The notes under the pieces: model-generated
The model's database searches: none
Told to the model about the DNA's origin: nothing
What the model saw: the letters and a program-made list of their open reading frames with translations, nothing else
Source: Clostridia bacterium
Lineage (GTDB): Bacteria > Bacillota > Clostridia > Oscillospirales > Acutalibacteraceae
DNA: 64,000 nt
Direction: 5' to 3'
NCBI GenBank assembly: GCA_017397105.1
Contig: JAFQKF010000038.1
Coordinates: forward strand, 1 to 64,000
Position numbers and translations under genes: made by a program
Shown here: positions 49,380 to 59,908 of the stretch, piece by piece
Position numbering within the stretch: position 1 is the stretch's first letter
How the letters are laid out: the number at the start of each line of letters is the position of its first letter

Positions 49380-50555
49380 TTTTTTCGTAATGCTCATAAG
49401 AATAACGCTTAAAGAAACTGCAACAAGAACTGCATTTTCCGTGTTAAGAACAAGCATCAGAACAGCGCATCCGATAAACGCGGCAATTGCGAGAGGGCCG
49501 CTTGTGAAAGCCGCTTTCAGATATTTCGGCTTGATGTCCTGCCATGTTCCGAGTATAAGAACTACCGCCAGCGAATGAACGGGAATTCTTGCAATCAAAC
49601 CGTTGGCAAAAATCATAACCGCACAGCACGCAGCGCAGGATATCAATCCGCTTGCAAGTGCCTGAAGAACGGGCTTCTTTTCTTTGTAGTCGGAATAAAA
49701 AGGCATTGCGCCTGTTACTGAACCTGCAATTCCTGCAATGCCGAGGGTGGCTAACTGAGCACGTGACGTGGCGCACTCGCCGGCCTGTGAGGAGCCCATA
49801 ATTATTATAAAAAGTGCAGCGGCGCAGAAAACAGAATGAATAATAACGTATAAATCAGGGTTAAATGAACTGAAAGCAGTTGCGTCAAGCAAGGATTGTG
49901 CATTTATTGAATAGTTGCCGATTTCGTTAATGGCGGTTATCTGAGTGGATGGATTAAGGCGTAGGTTGAGAAGTGTGGTTATAAGCAATGCCCAGAATGC
50001 CGCAGGGATGTTGTGGCGGAGCTTTTTGAATTTCCTCGGGTAAGTTATCATTACAACGAGAACTATCGTGCCGTACAGAACACCGCGCCAGTTACCGTGA
50101 AATCCGAGTGAACGGTAAGAGGAAAGCATTTCAATTACGTTTTTGCCTGTTGCACCAATTCCGAAGTAATTGGTGGTCTGCATCACGGTAACGCATAATG
50201 CAAAGCCGAGCATTACGGCGCCTGCGATGGGCGGATATATTTTTATTTTAAACTTATCGCTCCTGCATAATGCGGTGATTAATACAGCAACAAAGCACAG
50301 TAAAGAGCCGAGATGTGCCGCAAAAACGGAGTAAGCCGCAGTACTGCAAACTACCGCAAAGGCGGCATACGAAGGCTTGAATCCGAAAAGGGCGTAAAAC
50401 AGAGCGCAGATTATTGCAGTGGGCAAGGCGCTCATAAGCCCGAGAGGGGAGCATACTCCGACGGCAAGTGACAGCGGCAAAGCAAAGGAAAAGCCGAAAA
50501 AGGCATCCTTCAGCATGGTTGCCGTGTTGAAATCTGATTTTTTAAAAGCGGTCAT
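49371..50555 (-). CDS. SulP-like permease lacking a STAS domain
   Basis: 394 residues with about ten to twelve hydrophobic segments and family-like stretches: LPLSLAVGVCSPLGLMSALP near the start and RIPVHSLAVVLILGTWQDIKP near residue 345 resemble SulP (SLC26-type) anion transporters. It stops at the end of the membrane part; the cytoplasmic STAS domain found in most SulP proteins is missing. Substrate unknown (sulfate, bicarbonate or organic anions are family options). RBS GAGG precedes the ATG. It is the only minus gene between + strand blocks. Confidence 0.6.
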   Translation of the reverse strand: MTAFKKSDFNTATMLKDAFFGFSFALPLSLAVGVCSPLGLMSALPTAIICALFYALFGFKPSYAAFAVVCSTAAYSVFAAHLGSLLCFVAVLITALCRSDKFKIKIYPPIAGAVMLGFALCVTVMQTTNYFGIGATGKNVIEMLSSYRSLGFHGNWRGVLYGTIVLVVMITYPRKFKKLRHNIPAAFWALLITTLLNLRLNPSTQITAINEIGNYSINAQSLLDATAFSSFNPDLYVIIHSVFCAAALFIIIMGSSQAGECATSRAQLATLGIAGIAGSVTGAMPFYSDYKEKKPVLQALASGLISCAACCAVMIFANGLIARIPVHSLAVVLILGTWQDIKPKYLKAAFTSGPLAIAAFIGCAVLMLVLNTENAVLVAVSLSVILMSITKKSA

Positions 50556-50704
50556 AGAAACCTCGCAGAAATTGAATTCAAAAGTTACTTTGTATAGTTT
50601 ACATTAATTTTACTCTATATACAAGAGGAAACGCTCGAAATATTTATATTTTTGCTATAGAAAAAGCACTTATAATATGTTAAAATATTAAGGTTATTAA
50701 AATC

Positions 50705-51718
50705 ATGGAGAAGCAGATGAAAAAGAAAAGAGCAAAAAAAATAGCTACATGGATAATCGTTCCTTTTATGGCGGCGATTTTTATTCTTGATATCATCACT
50801 GTTGAGCTTTGCAATTATTACTGCAAGCGATATCCCGTGAGCACGCAATCCGTTGAAACAGCAGGCGACGGAGATGACCGTATCCATTTTCTTAACACGG
50901 CCAATTCGGATGCTATTCTTATTGAAAGCAACGGAATGTTTGCGCTTGTTGATTCAGGCGAGGGGGACAGTAACCCCAGACGAAAGCTTGAATACGAGGG
51001 CTATGAGCAGGAGGTTGTGGATTATATTATCAAAACCGTCGGTAAGGGCGGCAAAGCTCAGCTTGAGTTTGTGCTGGGCACTCATTGCCATTATGACCAT
51101 ATCGGCGCATATCACGCCATTATAACAAACGAGAATATTGATATTAAAAAAGCATATTTCAAAGGATATGATGAACGAATAGGCAAGGATTATGAAACCG
51201 AAAAGTGGATGCTTGGTGAAATCTACGCTCAGATAGAGCAGGATATTCACGCAAGAGGCATTGAGCTTGTCAGCGCGCTTCCCACCGAGCCCTTTGAATT
51301 CGGTGATTTTACCCTGCAGTTTTACAACACCGTGAATAATGAAGCTCTTTACGGAAAAGGCGAAAACGCCGCAAGCGTGGGAGTAAAGGTTACCAAGGGT
51401 GCACTGTCTGCTTTTCTTGCTGCGGATATCACCGCCTCAACAGGGCTTGAAGATTTGCTTGCGGATAAAATCGGTGATGTTGATTTGCTCAAAATCGGTC
51501 ATCACGGTTATTATGGCTCATCGTCAATGTCTTTTCTGGACGTTCTCAAGCCCGAAATTGCGGTTGTTACCAATCAGTTGGGCAAGATTTACCCCAACGT
51601 CAAGTGGAATCTTACAATGAGCGCCAAGTGTCCGATTTATGCAACCTATGACAATAACGGCCTTATTGCTCTGTTTGGTGACAGCGGAGAAATCTCTCTT
51701 TTCGGCAATATACATTGA
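50705..51718 (+). CDS. Second membrane-anchored ComEC/Rec2-like metallo-hydrolase
   Basis: 337 residues: basic N-terminus, one membrane segment (about 15-36), then an extracytoplasmic metallo-beta-lactamase domain. Zinc motif THCHYDH (His127, His129, Asp131, His132) and IGHHGYYGSSS are intact. It shares domain order and motifs with the protein at 27864 but lacks a DUF3006 neighbour. ATG 50705 is used; an ATG at 50717 is in frame with a poorer-spaced ribosome site. Substrate unknown. Confidence 0.75.
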   Translation: MEKQMKKKRAKKIATWIIVPFMAAIFILDIITVELCNYYCKRYPVSTQSVETAGDGDDRIHFLNTANSDAILIESNGMFALVDSGEGDSNPRRKLEYEGYEQEVVDYIIKTVGKGGKAQLEFVLGTHCHYDHIGAYHAIITNENIDIKKAYFKGYDERIGKDYETEKWMLGEIYAQIEQDIHARGIELVSALPTEPFEFGDFTLQFYNTVNNEALYGKGENAASVGVKVTKGALSAFLAADITASTGLEDLLADKIGDVDLLKIGHHGYYGSSSMSFLDVLKPEIAVVTNQLGKIYPNVKWNLTMSAKCPIYATYDNNGLIALFGDSGEISLFGNIH

Positions 51719-51753
51719 TTTAATAACAGTTTATTAATTTAACACCTGAAATG

Positions 51754-51782
51754 TTGACTTTGTAATATTTAAATGATAACAT
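51754..51782 (+). promoter_or_regulatory. Sigma-A promoter of the acyl-CoA ligase gene
   Basis: TTGACT (51754-51759), 17-base spacer, TAACAT (51777-51782) with TGA before the -10, 36 bases ahead of the ATG. Confidence 0.6.
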
Positions 51783-51818
51783 TACATCTCGGTTAAAATA
51801 TATAAAGGATGAATTGAA

Positions 51819-53498
51819 ATGGCAGAGAATTTAAATCTGACTTGTTATGAGTATTTAAAAAAGTGCGTAGCGGATTTGGGTGATTACACAGCCGCCGTTA
51901 CTTTCAAGCACAAAATAAGCATGAAAACCCTTATGTCCGATATTGACAGTATTGCGGATTACCTTACCGGCTGCGGTGTTACGGCAGGCGACGTTGTAAC
52001 CGTGTTTTTGCCCACTACCGTTCATTGTTTTGCTGCGTTTTATGCCATAAACAAAGTTGGCGCAATTGCAAACATAGTTCATCCGCTCTCGCCTCCTGAG
52101 CAGCTGCTTGAAACCGCAAGGCAGACCAAAGCCAAAGTGCTGTTTATACTTGACTTGCTTGCAGAAAAATACAGTGACGTAATTGAAGAGCTTGCAATTC
52201 CCTGCGTTATTTGCTCAAACTCCGATTATGTCGGTAACGCGCTTCGTCCGTTTATCAGGATTTATGAACGCAAAAACAGTAATATGAGAGTTTGCAGGGG
52301 TCAGTATTGCGTGCCTTACCGCAAGGCGCTTGAAATGGGCAGGGGTGCAGGGCATTCCGATATGGCTCATAACGGCAGAAAGATTGCGGTATATCTTCAC
52401 GGCGGAGGCACAACCGGCAAAAGCAAAACGATTATGCTCAGCAGCAATGCTATAAATGCGATTGCAAGAAAGCTTGAGAATCTTGATAAACCTCACAAGC
52501 CCGGCTCGGAGTATTCGCTTGTGGTTCTTCCTATGTTCCACGCTTTCGGACTTGCCATTGCGATGCATTACAGCCTTACCCATGGCTTTACCTGCCTTCC
52601 CGTGCCCAAGTTCAGTGCGCAGGAGTGCAATAAGCTTATCAAGGATTATCCCGTTTCTTTTATCGTAGGTGTTCCCGATATGTTCAGAAAGATGTATGAA
52701 GAGGATAGTTTTGAGGGTAAGCATCTCAAGAATCTTCGTTTGCTCTTCTGCGGCGGCGATTTTGTAGCGGAAAAATTCCTTGAGCAGTTCAACGATAAGC
52801 TTGCTGAATACGGTTCGGAAGGTAAGCTTTTCAGGGGCTACGGTCTTACAGAGGCGAGCTCCGTATGCTGCGTTAATACTTATGATGAATGCTGCCCCGA
52901 ATCTATCGGTAAGCCTCTTGAGGGCATCAAGATTGAGATTTGGGATGAAATGCGCCGCAAGGTGCCTGCAAACGAAATCGGTGAAATTGTTGTTTCCGGT
53001 GACACTCTTATGGAGGGTTATTATAACGGCGATAAAACTACACTCAATGACGGCGTGTATACCGATGCTTCAGGCAGACGCTGGGTGCTAACGGGCGACC
53101 TCGGATATAAAGACAGCAAGGGCTTCATCTTCTTTACGGGAAGAAAGAAGCGAATGATTATTATTTCGGGCTACAACGTGTATCCCACTGATATTGAGAA
53201 TACTGTTCTTGAGCTTGATTTTGTAAAAGAAGCCTGCGCAGTGCAGGGCTATCACAAGGGTAAACCCCTTGCAAAGCTTTGCGTAACTGTTGTTGAAGGC
53301 ACGGATAAGGATAAGGCAATATCACAGATTAACTCTTATTGCAAGAAGAAGCTTTCAAAATTCTCGTGTCCCAAGAAAATTGAAATCATTGATGAAATGC
53401 CTCGCACCAAGATGGCAAAGATTGATTTCATGAAGCTGTGTGACAGTTTTCCCACGGGCGAAATAAAAGATAAACCTGAAAGGAAGTCAAACAAATGA
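51819..53498 (+). CDS. AMP-dependent acyl-CoA synthetase (fatty acid-CoA ligase-like)
   Basis: 559 residues of the ANL adenylating family. The P-loop-like motif is [15 protein letters not shown] (from about 194), followed by the YGLTEASS motif, [18 protein letters not shown] and a C-terminal [10 protein letters not shown] segment with the likely catalytic lysine. It activates a carboxylic acid to the acyl-AMP and then acyl-CoA; the fatty acid length is unknown. The last four bases overlap the cyclophilin start (ATGA). Confidence 0.82.
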   Translation: MAENLNLTCYEYLKKCVADLGDYTAAVTFKHKISMKTLMSDIDSIADYLTGCGVTAGDVVTVFLPTTVHCFAAFYAINKVGAIANIVHPLSPPEQLLETARQTKAKVLFILDLLAEKYSDVIEELAIPCVICSNSDYVGNALRPFIRIYERKNSNMRVCRGQYCVPYRKALEMGRGAGHSDMAHNGRKIAVYLHGGGTTGKSKTIMLSSNAINAIARKLENLDKPHKPGSEYSLVVLPMFHAFGLAIAMHYSLTHGFTCLPVPKFSAQECNKLIKDYPVSFIVGVPDMFRKMYEEDSFEGKHLKNLRLLFCGGDFVAEKFLEQFNDKLAEYGSEGKLFRGYGLTEASSVCCVNTYDECCPESIGKPLEGIKIEIWDEMRRKVPANEIGEIVVSGDTLMEGYYNGDKTTLNDGVYTDASGRRWVLTGDLGYKDSKGFIFFTGRKKRMIIISGYNVYPTDIENTVLELDFVKEACAVQGYHKGKPLAKLCVTVVEGTDKDKAISQINSYCKKKLSKFSCPKKIEIIDEMPRTKMAKIDFMKLCDSFPTGEIKDKPERKSNK

Positions 53499-54091
53499 GT
53501 AAGCAGACCAGAACTCCTGCTGCGGGAGACATCGTAGCAACAATGAAAACAACTATGGGCGATATTAAAATTCTCCTTTTCCCCGAAGCTGCACCCAAGG
53601 CAGTTGAGAATTTTACAACCCATGCAAAGAACGGTTACTATGACGGCATAGTTTTCCACAGAGTAATTGATTCGTTTATGATTCAGGGCGGTGACCCCTC
53701 AGCCACAGGTTGCGGCGGTGAAAGCATCTGGGGTAAATCTTTTGAGGATGAATTCAGCCCCGAGTATCACAACCTCAGAGGTGCTCTTTCAATGGCAAAT
53801 GCAGGCCCCGGCACAAACGGCAGCCAGTTTTTCATTGTTCAGGCAAAGGAAGTTGACCCCCGTCTTGTTTCTCAGATGCGTCAGCTTGCTGACAGAGGCT
53901 TCCCCACAGATATCGTAGACGATTACGAAGCAATGGGCGGCACTCCTCACCTTGATTTCAGACACACCGTTTTCGGCCAGGTTTTTGAAGGCATGGATAC
54001 CGTTGATGCAATCGCAGCGGTTGAAACCGATAACAGAGACAGACCCCTCAATGACGTTGTAATCCTCGGCATCGACGTTGAAACGTTATAA
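53495..54091 (+). CDS. ppi: Cyclophilin-type peptidyl-prolyl cis-trans isomerase
   Basis: 198 residues, cytoplasmic (no signal peptide). [34 protein letters not shown] (catalytic Arg in FHR) and [15 protein letters not shown] are the cyclophilin core; a ~20-residue insertion around [16 protein letters not shown] is typical of clostridial forms. Translationally coupled to the ligase gene. Confidence 0.93.
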   Translation: MSKQTRTPAAGDIVATMKTTMGDIKILLFPEAAPKAVENFTTHAKNGYYDGIVFHRVIDSFMIQGGDPSATGCGGESIWGKSFEDEFSPEYHNLRGALSMANAGPGTNGSQFFIVQAKEVDPRLVSQMRQLADRGFPTDIVDDYEAMGGTPHLDFRHTVFGQVFEGMDTVDAIAAVETDNRDRPLNDVVILGIDVETL

Positions 54092-54101
54092 TAAAAAAGT
54101 A

Positions 54102-54134
54102 AGGCGGCTTGTTTAAAACAAGCCGCCATTTTTT
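54102..54134. terminator. Bidirectional terminator between ppi and the ACT gene
   Basis: A perfect 11-base stem GGCGGCTTGTT/AACAAGCCGCC with a T run on the + side and an A-rich/T-rich flank serving the minus-strand dap operon. Confidence 0.85.
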
Positions 54135-54139
54135 TGTTT

Positions 54140-54604
54140 TTAGTCGTTGAATGCGTTCTCAATAGCGTTAACAACGTTTTCTGCATCGGTCTTTACAACA
54201 AGCAGAGAAATGTCTGTTTCAGATGTTGTAATCATTCTTACGTCAGCCTGAGCGTTTGCTGCTGCGGTGAAAACCTTAGCTGCAACGCCTGCTGCCTCAC
54301 GCATAGGTGCGCCGAAAACAGAAACTTTACTGTTTCCGCTGCTTACGCTGATTTTAATATCGGGATTCTGCTTGCGAAGCTCAGAACAGATGGCAAGCAC
54401 GCAGATAAAATCATCGTCACTTACGGTAAAGGAGAAAGCGGAGTTCGCACCGCTGGGAGGCAGCTGGGAAATCATATCAACGTTGATTCCTGCCTCTGAA
54501 ATCATATTGAAAACCTTGGAAATATGAGCAATGTCGGAAGAGAAATTGCTTATACTGATGAGAGTGATGTCATCGCATACCGAAACTGTTTCAATAATCT
54601 TCAT
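54140..54604 (-). CDS. Free-standing tandem ACT protein resembling the aspartokinase regulatory domain
   Basis: 154 residues holding two ACT domains. The second (VSVFGAPMREAAGVAAKVF followed by VRMITTSETDISLLV and an AIENAF tail) closely follows the C-terminal regulatory part of aspartate kinases, while the kinase domain is absent. It is the last gene of the asd-dapA-dapB operon, 17 bases after dapB. It may bind lysine or threonine and regulate aspartokinase or another pathway enzyme; this is inference. RBS GAAAGGA precedes the ATG, so it is an independent gene, not a fragment of a local kinase. Confidence 0.75.
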   Translation of the reverse strand: MKIIETVSVCDDITLISISNFSSDIAHISKVFNMISEAGINVDMISQLPPSGANSAFSFTVSDDDFICVLAICSELRKQNPDIKISVSSGNSKVSVFGAPMREAAGVAAKVFTAAANAQADVRMITTSETDISLLVVKTDAENVVNAIENAFND

Positions 54605-54621
54605 TTTTTCAAATCCTTTCC

Positions 54622-55386
54622 TCAGTCTATCAAATCAGCCATACAGTACATACCGGGCTGCTTCTTTGTTAAAAAGCGTGCTGCGTTGAGAGCGCCTGTG
54701 GAAAACAGAGCCTTGCTCCTTGCGCTGTGGGAGAGGGTGATTATTTCATCGTTGCCTGCAAAAACAACCTGATGCTCGCCCGTTACTGTGCCGCCTCTGA
54801 GAGAGTGAATACCGATTTCGGTCTTTGTTCTCTTTTCACGCTTTTCGTGGCGGTTGTATTCATACTTTGCATCGTAATCAAGCTCGCCTGCAACTGCATC
54901 GGCAAGCATAAGAGCCGTGCCGCTGGGAGCATCGATTTTCTGGTTGTGGTGCATTTCAACAATCTCAATGTCAAAATCTGCGCCGAGTGCCGCCGCCGCT
55001 TTCTTTGCAAGCTCACAAAGAAGATTTACGCCGAGCGACATATTGGCGGAGAAGAAAACGGGGATTTTTTCTGCGGCAAGGTGAAGGGATGCAATCTGCT
55101 CATCGCTGAGACCTGTTGTAGCAATAACAGCAGGGAGCGAATGCTTTACTGCAAATGCGAGAAGATTGCTAAGCGCAGCGGGATTTGAGAAATCAATGAT
55201 AACGTCAATCTTTTCTATAACTGCGCTGTCGATAGCGTCAAAGCTGCTGAAAACCGGGAAGGAGCAATCGTCGGATGAAACTATGTCAACCCCAGCAACC
55301 ACTTCAAGGTCTTCGATTGTAAGCACCTGAGAGCAGAGAGTTCTGCCCATCTTGCCCAGGGCGCCTGTTAATAAAATTCCTGCCAT
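54622..55386 (-). CDS. dapB: 4-hydroxy-tetrahydrodipicolinate reductase
   Basis: 254 residues; reduces the product of DapA using NAD(P)H in lysine and diaminopimelate synthesis. The nucleotide motif is GALGKMGRTL near the start, the active-site region EMHHNQKIDAPSGTALMLAD, and the later RGGTVTGEHQV. RBS GAAAGGA. Operon with dapA upstream and the ACT gene downstream. Confidence 0.95.
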   Translation of the reverse strand: MAGILLTGALGKMGRTLCSQVLTIEDLEVVAGVDIVSSDDCSFPVFSSFDAIDSAVIEKIDVIIDFSNPAALSNLLAFAVKHSLPAVIATTGLSDEQIASLHLAAEKIPVFFSANMSLGVNLLCELAKKAAAALGADFDIEIVEMHHNQKIDAPSGTALMLADAVAGELDYDAKYEYNRHEKREKRTKTEIGIHSLRGGTVTGEHQVVFAGNDEIITLSHSARSKALFSTGALNAARFLTKKQPGMYCMADLID

Positions 55387-55418
55387 ATTAAAAATCCTTT
55401 CGGTGCGAGTTATGTTAA

Positions 55419-56312
55419 TTATGCTTCAATAAGGTTGTGCTTGAGAAGCACCGCACGAAGCTTCGCCTTTGCTGCATCATCCATCTCAATGAGGGGAAGA
55501 CGGCAGGGACCAACGTTAAGACCCATCATATTCATAGCTTCCTTTACGGGGATGGGGTTAACGTCGATAAACAAAGCGTTGCAAAGGTCAAGGTACTCAA
55601 GCTGAAGGTCACGGCTGCCGATATAATCGCCGTCAATGTACTTCTTGACGATTTTGTGAGCAATACCGGGAATTACGTTGGAAAGAACGGAGATTGTACC
55701 TTTGCCGCCAAGAGCCATAATTGCGGTAGCCTGGTCATCGTTGCCGGAGTAGATAGCAAGCTCATCGCCGCAAAGAGCAGCAGTCTGAGCGATTTCCGAA
55801 ATGTTGCCGTTTGCTTCCTTGGTAGCAATGATTCTGGGATGCTTTGCAAGCTCGGCATAGGTTTCGGGCTTGATGTTAACGCCTGTTCTTGAGGGAACAT
55901 TGTAAAGGATAATGGGGGCGCTTACACGGTCAGCAATATAGTTGTAATGAGCGATAAGGCCTCTCTGTGAAGTTTTGTTATAGTAAGGAGTAACTGAAAG
56001 AATAGCGTCAACGCCGCATCTCTCTGCTTCGTTTGAAAGCTTTACTGCATAGTGAGTATCGTTGCTGCCTGCGCCTGCGATAACGGGAACTCTGTGGTCT
56101 ACAACCTCAACGCAAAGCTTGATAAGGTTTACGTGCTCTTCGGTTGAAAGAGTTTTTGCTTCGCCTGTTGTACCGCATACAACAATAGCGTCTGTGCCCT
56201 TCTTGAGCTGATACTCAATGAGCTCAACAAAGCGGTCATAGTTAACGCTCTGGTCCTCGTTGAAGGGGGTAACGATAGCAACGCCTGCGCCTGTGAAAAG
56301 TACGGGCTTCAT
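55419..56312 (-). CDS. dapA: 4-hydroxy-tetrahydrodipicolinate synthase
   Basis: 297 residues; condenses pyruvate with aspartate semialdehyde. GTTGEAKTLS and YNVPSRTGVNI (catalytic Tyr) are seen, and the Schiff-base lysine is in IIATKEANG. Thirty bases separate it from asd. RBS GAAAGGA. Confidence 0.95.
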   Translation of the reverse strand: MKPVLFTGAGVAIVTPFNEDQSVNYDRFVELIEYQLKKGTDAIVVCGTTGEAKTLSTEEHVNLIKLCVEVVDHRVPVIAGAGSNDTHYAVKLSNEAERCGVDAILSVTPYYNKTSQRGLIAHYNYIADRVSAPIILYNVPSRTGVNIKPETYAELAKHPRIIATKEANGNISEIAQTAALCGDELAIYSGNDDQATAIMALGGKGTISVLSNVIPGIAHKIVKKYIDGDYIGSRDLQLEYLDLCNALFIDVNPIPVKEAMNMMGLNVGPCRLPLIEMDDAAKAKLRAVLLKHNLIEA

Positions 56313-56342
56313 AATAATCAGATCCTTTCTGAAAGGTTGAAA

Positions 56343-57434
56343 TTAAAACTTGGAATCAATAAATCCCTGGCTGCAAATCTGCTCAGCCATAAGAACTGCG
56401 CCGCCTGCAGCACCGCGCAGGGTGTTGTGTGAAAGGCAGACGAACTTATAATCATACTGTGAATCCTCACGAAGACGGCCAACGGAAACAGCCATACCGC
56501 CCTCAAGGTCACGCTGAAGCTTTGTCTGGGGCATATTGTCCTCTTCAAAGTAGTTGAGGAACTGCTTGGGAGCGCTGGGAAGCTCAACTTCCTGGGGATA
56601 GCCCTTGAAGTTTTTCCAGATTTCAAGGATTTCTTCCTTGGTGGGTTTCTTCTCAAAGCGTACGAAAACAGCAGCCATGTGACCGTCAGAGCAGGGAACT
56701 CTCAGGCACTGAGCGGTGAACTTGGGAGAGGTTGCGGGAACGATTTCTTCGCCTTCGATTTTACCCCAGATCTTAAGGGGTTCGATTTCGGACTTTTCTT
56801 CTTCGCCGCCGATGTAGGGGATAACGTTATCAACCATTTCGGGCCAGGTGTTAAAGGTTTTGCCTGCGCCGGAGATTGCCTGATAGGTGCAAACGAGAAC
56901 GTCCTTAACGCCGAATTTTTCATCAAGAGGATAAAGAGCGGGAACGTAGCTCTGAAGTGAGCAGTTGGACTTAACAGCGATAAAGCCTCTCTTTGTGCCG
57001 AGGTGCTTTCTCTGAGCGTGGATGATTTCGGAGTGATCGGGGTTGAGCTCGGGAATCATCATGGGAACGTCAGGTGTGTGTCTGTTAGCGCTGTTGTTGG
57101 AAATAACGGGGCACTCTGCAAGAGCGTACTGCTTTTCAAGAGCCTTGATTTCATCCTTTTTCATATCAACTGCGCAGAAAACGAAATCAACAGCAGCTGT
57201 GATTTTGTCGATATCTGCGGTAGCGTCCATAACAATAAGATTCTCCATGTTTGCGGGGATGGGGGTGGACATGCACCACTTTGCGCCTACAGCTTCTTTG
57301 TATGTTTTGCCTGCTGAGCGTGAGCTTGCAGCAAGAGCAACAACCTCAAACCAGGGATGGTTTTCAAGCAAAGTTGCAAAGCGCTGGCCTACCATGCCTG
57401 TTGCGCCTACGATACCTACTTTGTAATGTTTCAT
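56343..57434 (-). CDS. asd: Aspartate-semialdehyde dehydrogenase
   Basis: 363 residues; makes aspartate semialdehyde from aspartyl phosphate. GATGMVGQRF is the NADP motif; the catalytic cysteine lies in KSNCSLQSYVPALYP, and the active-site histidine is probably in PCSDGHMAAV. The long form of Asd found in Archaea and Clostridia. The ATG at 57434 gives MKHYKVGIVGA and follows AGAAGG; an in-frame start at 57476 would add a non-homologous leader and is rejected. First gene of the asd-dapA-dapB-ACT operon. Confidence 0.94.
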   Translation of the reverse strand: MKHYKVGIVGATGMVGQRFATLLENHPWFEVVALAASSRSAGKTYKEAVGAKWCMSTPIPANMENLIVMDATADIDKITAAVDFVFCAVDMKKDEIKALEKQYALAECPVISNNSANRHTPDVPMMIPELNPDHSEIIHAQRKHLGTKRGFIAVKSNCSLQSYVPALYPLDEKFGVKDVLVCTYQAISGAGKTFNTWPEMVDNVIPYIGGEEEKSEIEPLKIWGKIEGEEIVPATSPKFTAQCLRVPCSDGHMAAVFVRFEKKPTKEEILEIWKNFKGYPQEVELPSAPKQFLNYFEEDNMPQTKLQRDLEGGMAVSVGRLREDSQYDYKFVCLSHNTLRGAAGGAVLMAEQICSQGFIDSKF

Positions 57435-57531
57435 TGATACGGCCTTCTTTCTGAAAGTTATGGTTGTAATTTTCATTCGGTTGATTTATAATGCTTTTAT
57501 AAATGCGGTATAAGTACAACACTGATAAATT

Positions 57532-57560
57532 ATAATATCATTTATAGTTGATTATGTCAA
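57532..57560 (-). promoter_or_regulatory. Sigma-A promoter of the asd-dap operon
   Basis: On the minus strand: TTGACA (57560-57555), 17 bases, TATTAT (57537-57532). It lies about 100 bases before the asd ATG. No lysine riboswitch is visible in the leader. Confidence 0.8.
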
Positions 57561-57575
57561 ACAATAATATATACA
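57548..57575 (+). promoter_or_regulatory. Putative promoter of queA
   Basis: TTGATT (57548-57553), 16-base spacer, TATACA (57570-57575). It overlaps the asd promoter on the opposite strand, so the two may interfere. Match is moderate. Confidence 0.4.
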
Positions 57576-57643
57576 AATTATTTTTTAAAATTAAGGTGTA
57601 AATACAAAGATTTATCAAAAAACGGGAAATTTGAGGTTTTTTA

Positions 57644-58675
57644 ATGAAGAAGAGCGATTTTTTTTACGATTTACCGCCTGAGCTTATAGCGCAGACTCCT
57701 GTTGAGCCGAGGGATTCCTCCCGTCTGCTTGCAATGGAGAAGAACAGCGGAAAAATTGAACACAGAACCTTCAGGGATATCCTTGATTTCTTACGCGAGG
57801 GAGACTGTCTTATCCTTAATAACACAAGGGTATTGCCTGCCAGAATGTACGGCGAAAGAGTTGATACGGGAGCGGTTGTTGAATTCCTGCTTCTCAGCCA
57901 GAAAAGTGCCGATACGTGGGAGGTTATAACGGGTCCCGGTAAAAAGGCGAGGGTAGGGCACAAGTTCACCTTTGCCGGCGGATTGATGACGGCGGAAATT
58001 GTTGAAGTGCTTGATGACGGCAACCGTATAGCAAAATTCGGATTTGAGGGCAATTTCTTTGAGGTGATTGACAAAATCGGAGAAATGCCGCTTCCTCATT
58101 ACATAACCGAAAAGCTTGAGGATAAAGAGCGTTATCAGACCGTTTATGCAAAAGAGCAGGGCAGTGCCGCCGCACCTACAGCAGGGCTTCATTTTACTGA
58201 CGACCTGCTTGAAAGAATCAGAGCAAAGGGCGTTAAAATCGGATTTGTAACGCTTCACGTGGGTCTCGGCACTTTCAGACCCGTCAAGGCTGACAATATC
58301 GAAGATCACCATATGCATTCAGAGCATTATCATCTTCCTGCCGAAACCGCTGACCTCATAAACGAAACGAAGAAAAACGGCGGCAGGGTTTTTGCGGTAG
58401 GTACAACCTGCTGCAGGACTCTTGAATCCGTTGCCAATTTCAGAGGCGGGATACAGGAGGATGACGGCTGGACGGATATCTTCATCTACCCCGGCTATGA
58501 ATTTAAATGCATAGATTGCCTTATCACTAATTTCCATCTGCCCGAAAGCACGCTCATAATGCTGGTAAGTGCTTTCTGCGGATATGAGAATACGATGAAC
58601 GCATACAGGATTGCCGTAGAAGAGAAGTACAGATTCTTCTCCTTTGGTGACAGTATGGTGATTTTTAAAGAATAA
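57644..58675 (+). CDS. queA: S-adenosylmethionine:tRNA ribosyltransferase-isomerase QueA
   Basis: 343 residues; uses the ribose of SAM to make epoxyqueuosine in t[29 protein letters not shown] and the C-terminal [23 protein letters not shown] are family motifs. RBS TTGAGG before ATG 57644. tgt follows at once, together forming the queuosine pair. Confidence 0.95.
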   Translation: MKKSDFFYDLPPELIAQTPVEPRDSSRLLAMEKNSGKIEHRTFRDILDFLREGDCLILNNTRVLPARMYGERVDTGAVVEFLLLSQKSADTWEVITGPGKKARVGHKFTFAGGLMTAEIVEVLDDGNRIAKFGFEGNFFEVIDKIGEMPLPHYITEKLEDKERYQTVYAKEQGSAAAPTAGLHFTDDLLERIRAKGVKIGFVTLHVGLGTFRPVKADNIEDHHMHSEHYHLPAETADLINETKKNGGRVFAVGTTCCRTLESVANFRGGIQEDDGWTDIFIYPGYEFKCIDCLITNFHLPESTLIMLVSAFCGYENTMNAYRIAVEEKYRFFSFGDSMVIFKE

Positions 58676-58684
58676 AGTTTTTAA

Positions 58685-59830
<1,146 letters not shown>

Positions 59831-59850
59831 AAATAATGCAAAATATCTCT

Positions 59851-59879
59851 TGCATAATGTTTTGCAATAATGTATAATT
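59851..59879 (+). promoter_or_regulatory. Sigma-A promoter of yajC
   Basis: TTGCAT (59851-59856), 17-base spacer, TATAAT (59874-59879), 29 bases before the GTG start. Confidence 0.75.
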
Positions 59880-59908
59880 AATGAAATTGTTTTTGGAGGT
59901 TATTTACA

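Noticed and set aside
57435..57476. Longer N-terminus for aspartate-semialdehyde dehydrogenase
   Set aside because: The added 14 residues do not fit the family; MKHYKVGIVGA at 57434 is the expected start and has a ribosome site.
57435..57643. Lysine riboswitch before the asd-dap operon
   Set aside because: The space after the promoter is too short and AT-rich, with none of the conserved helices visible.
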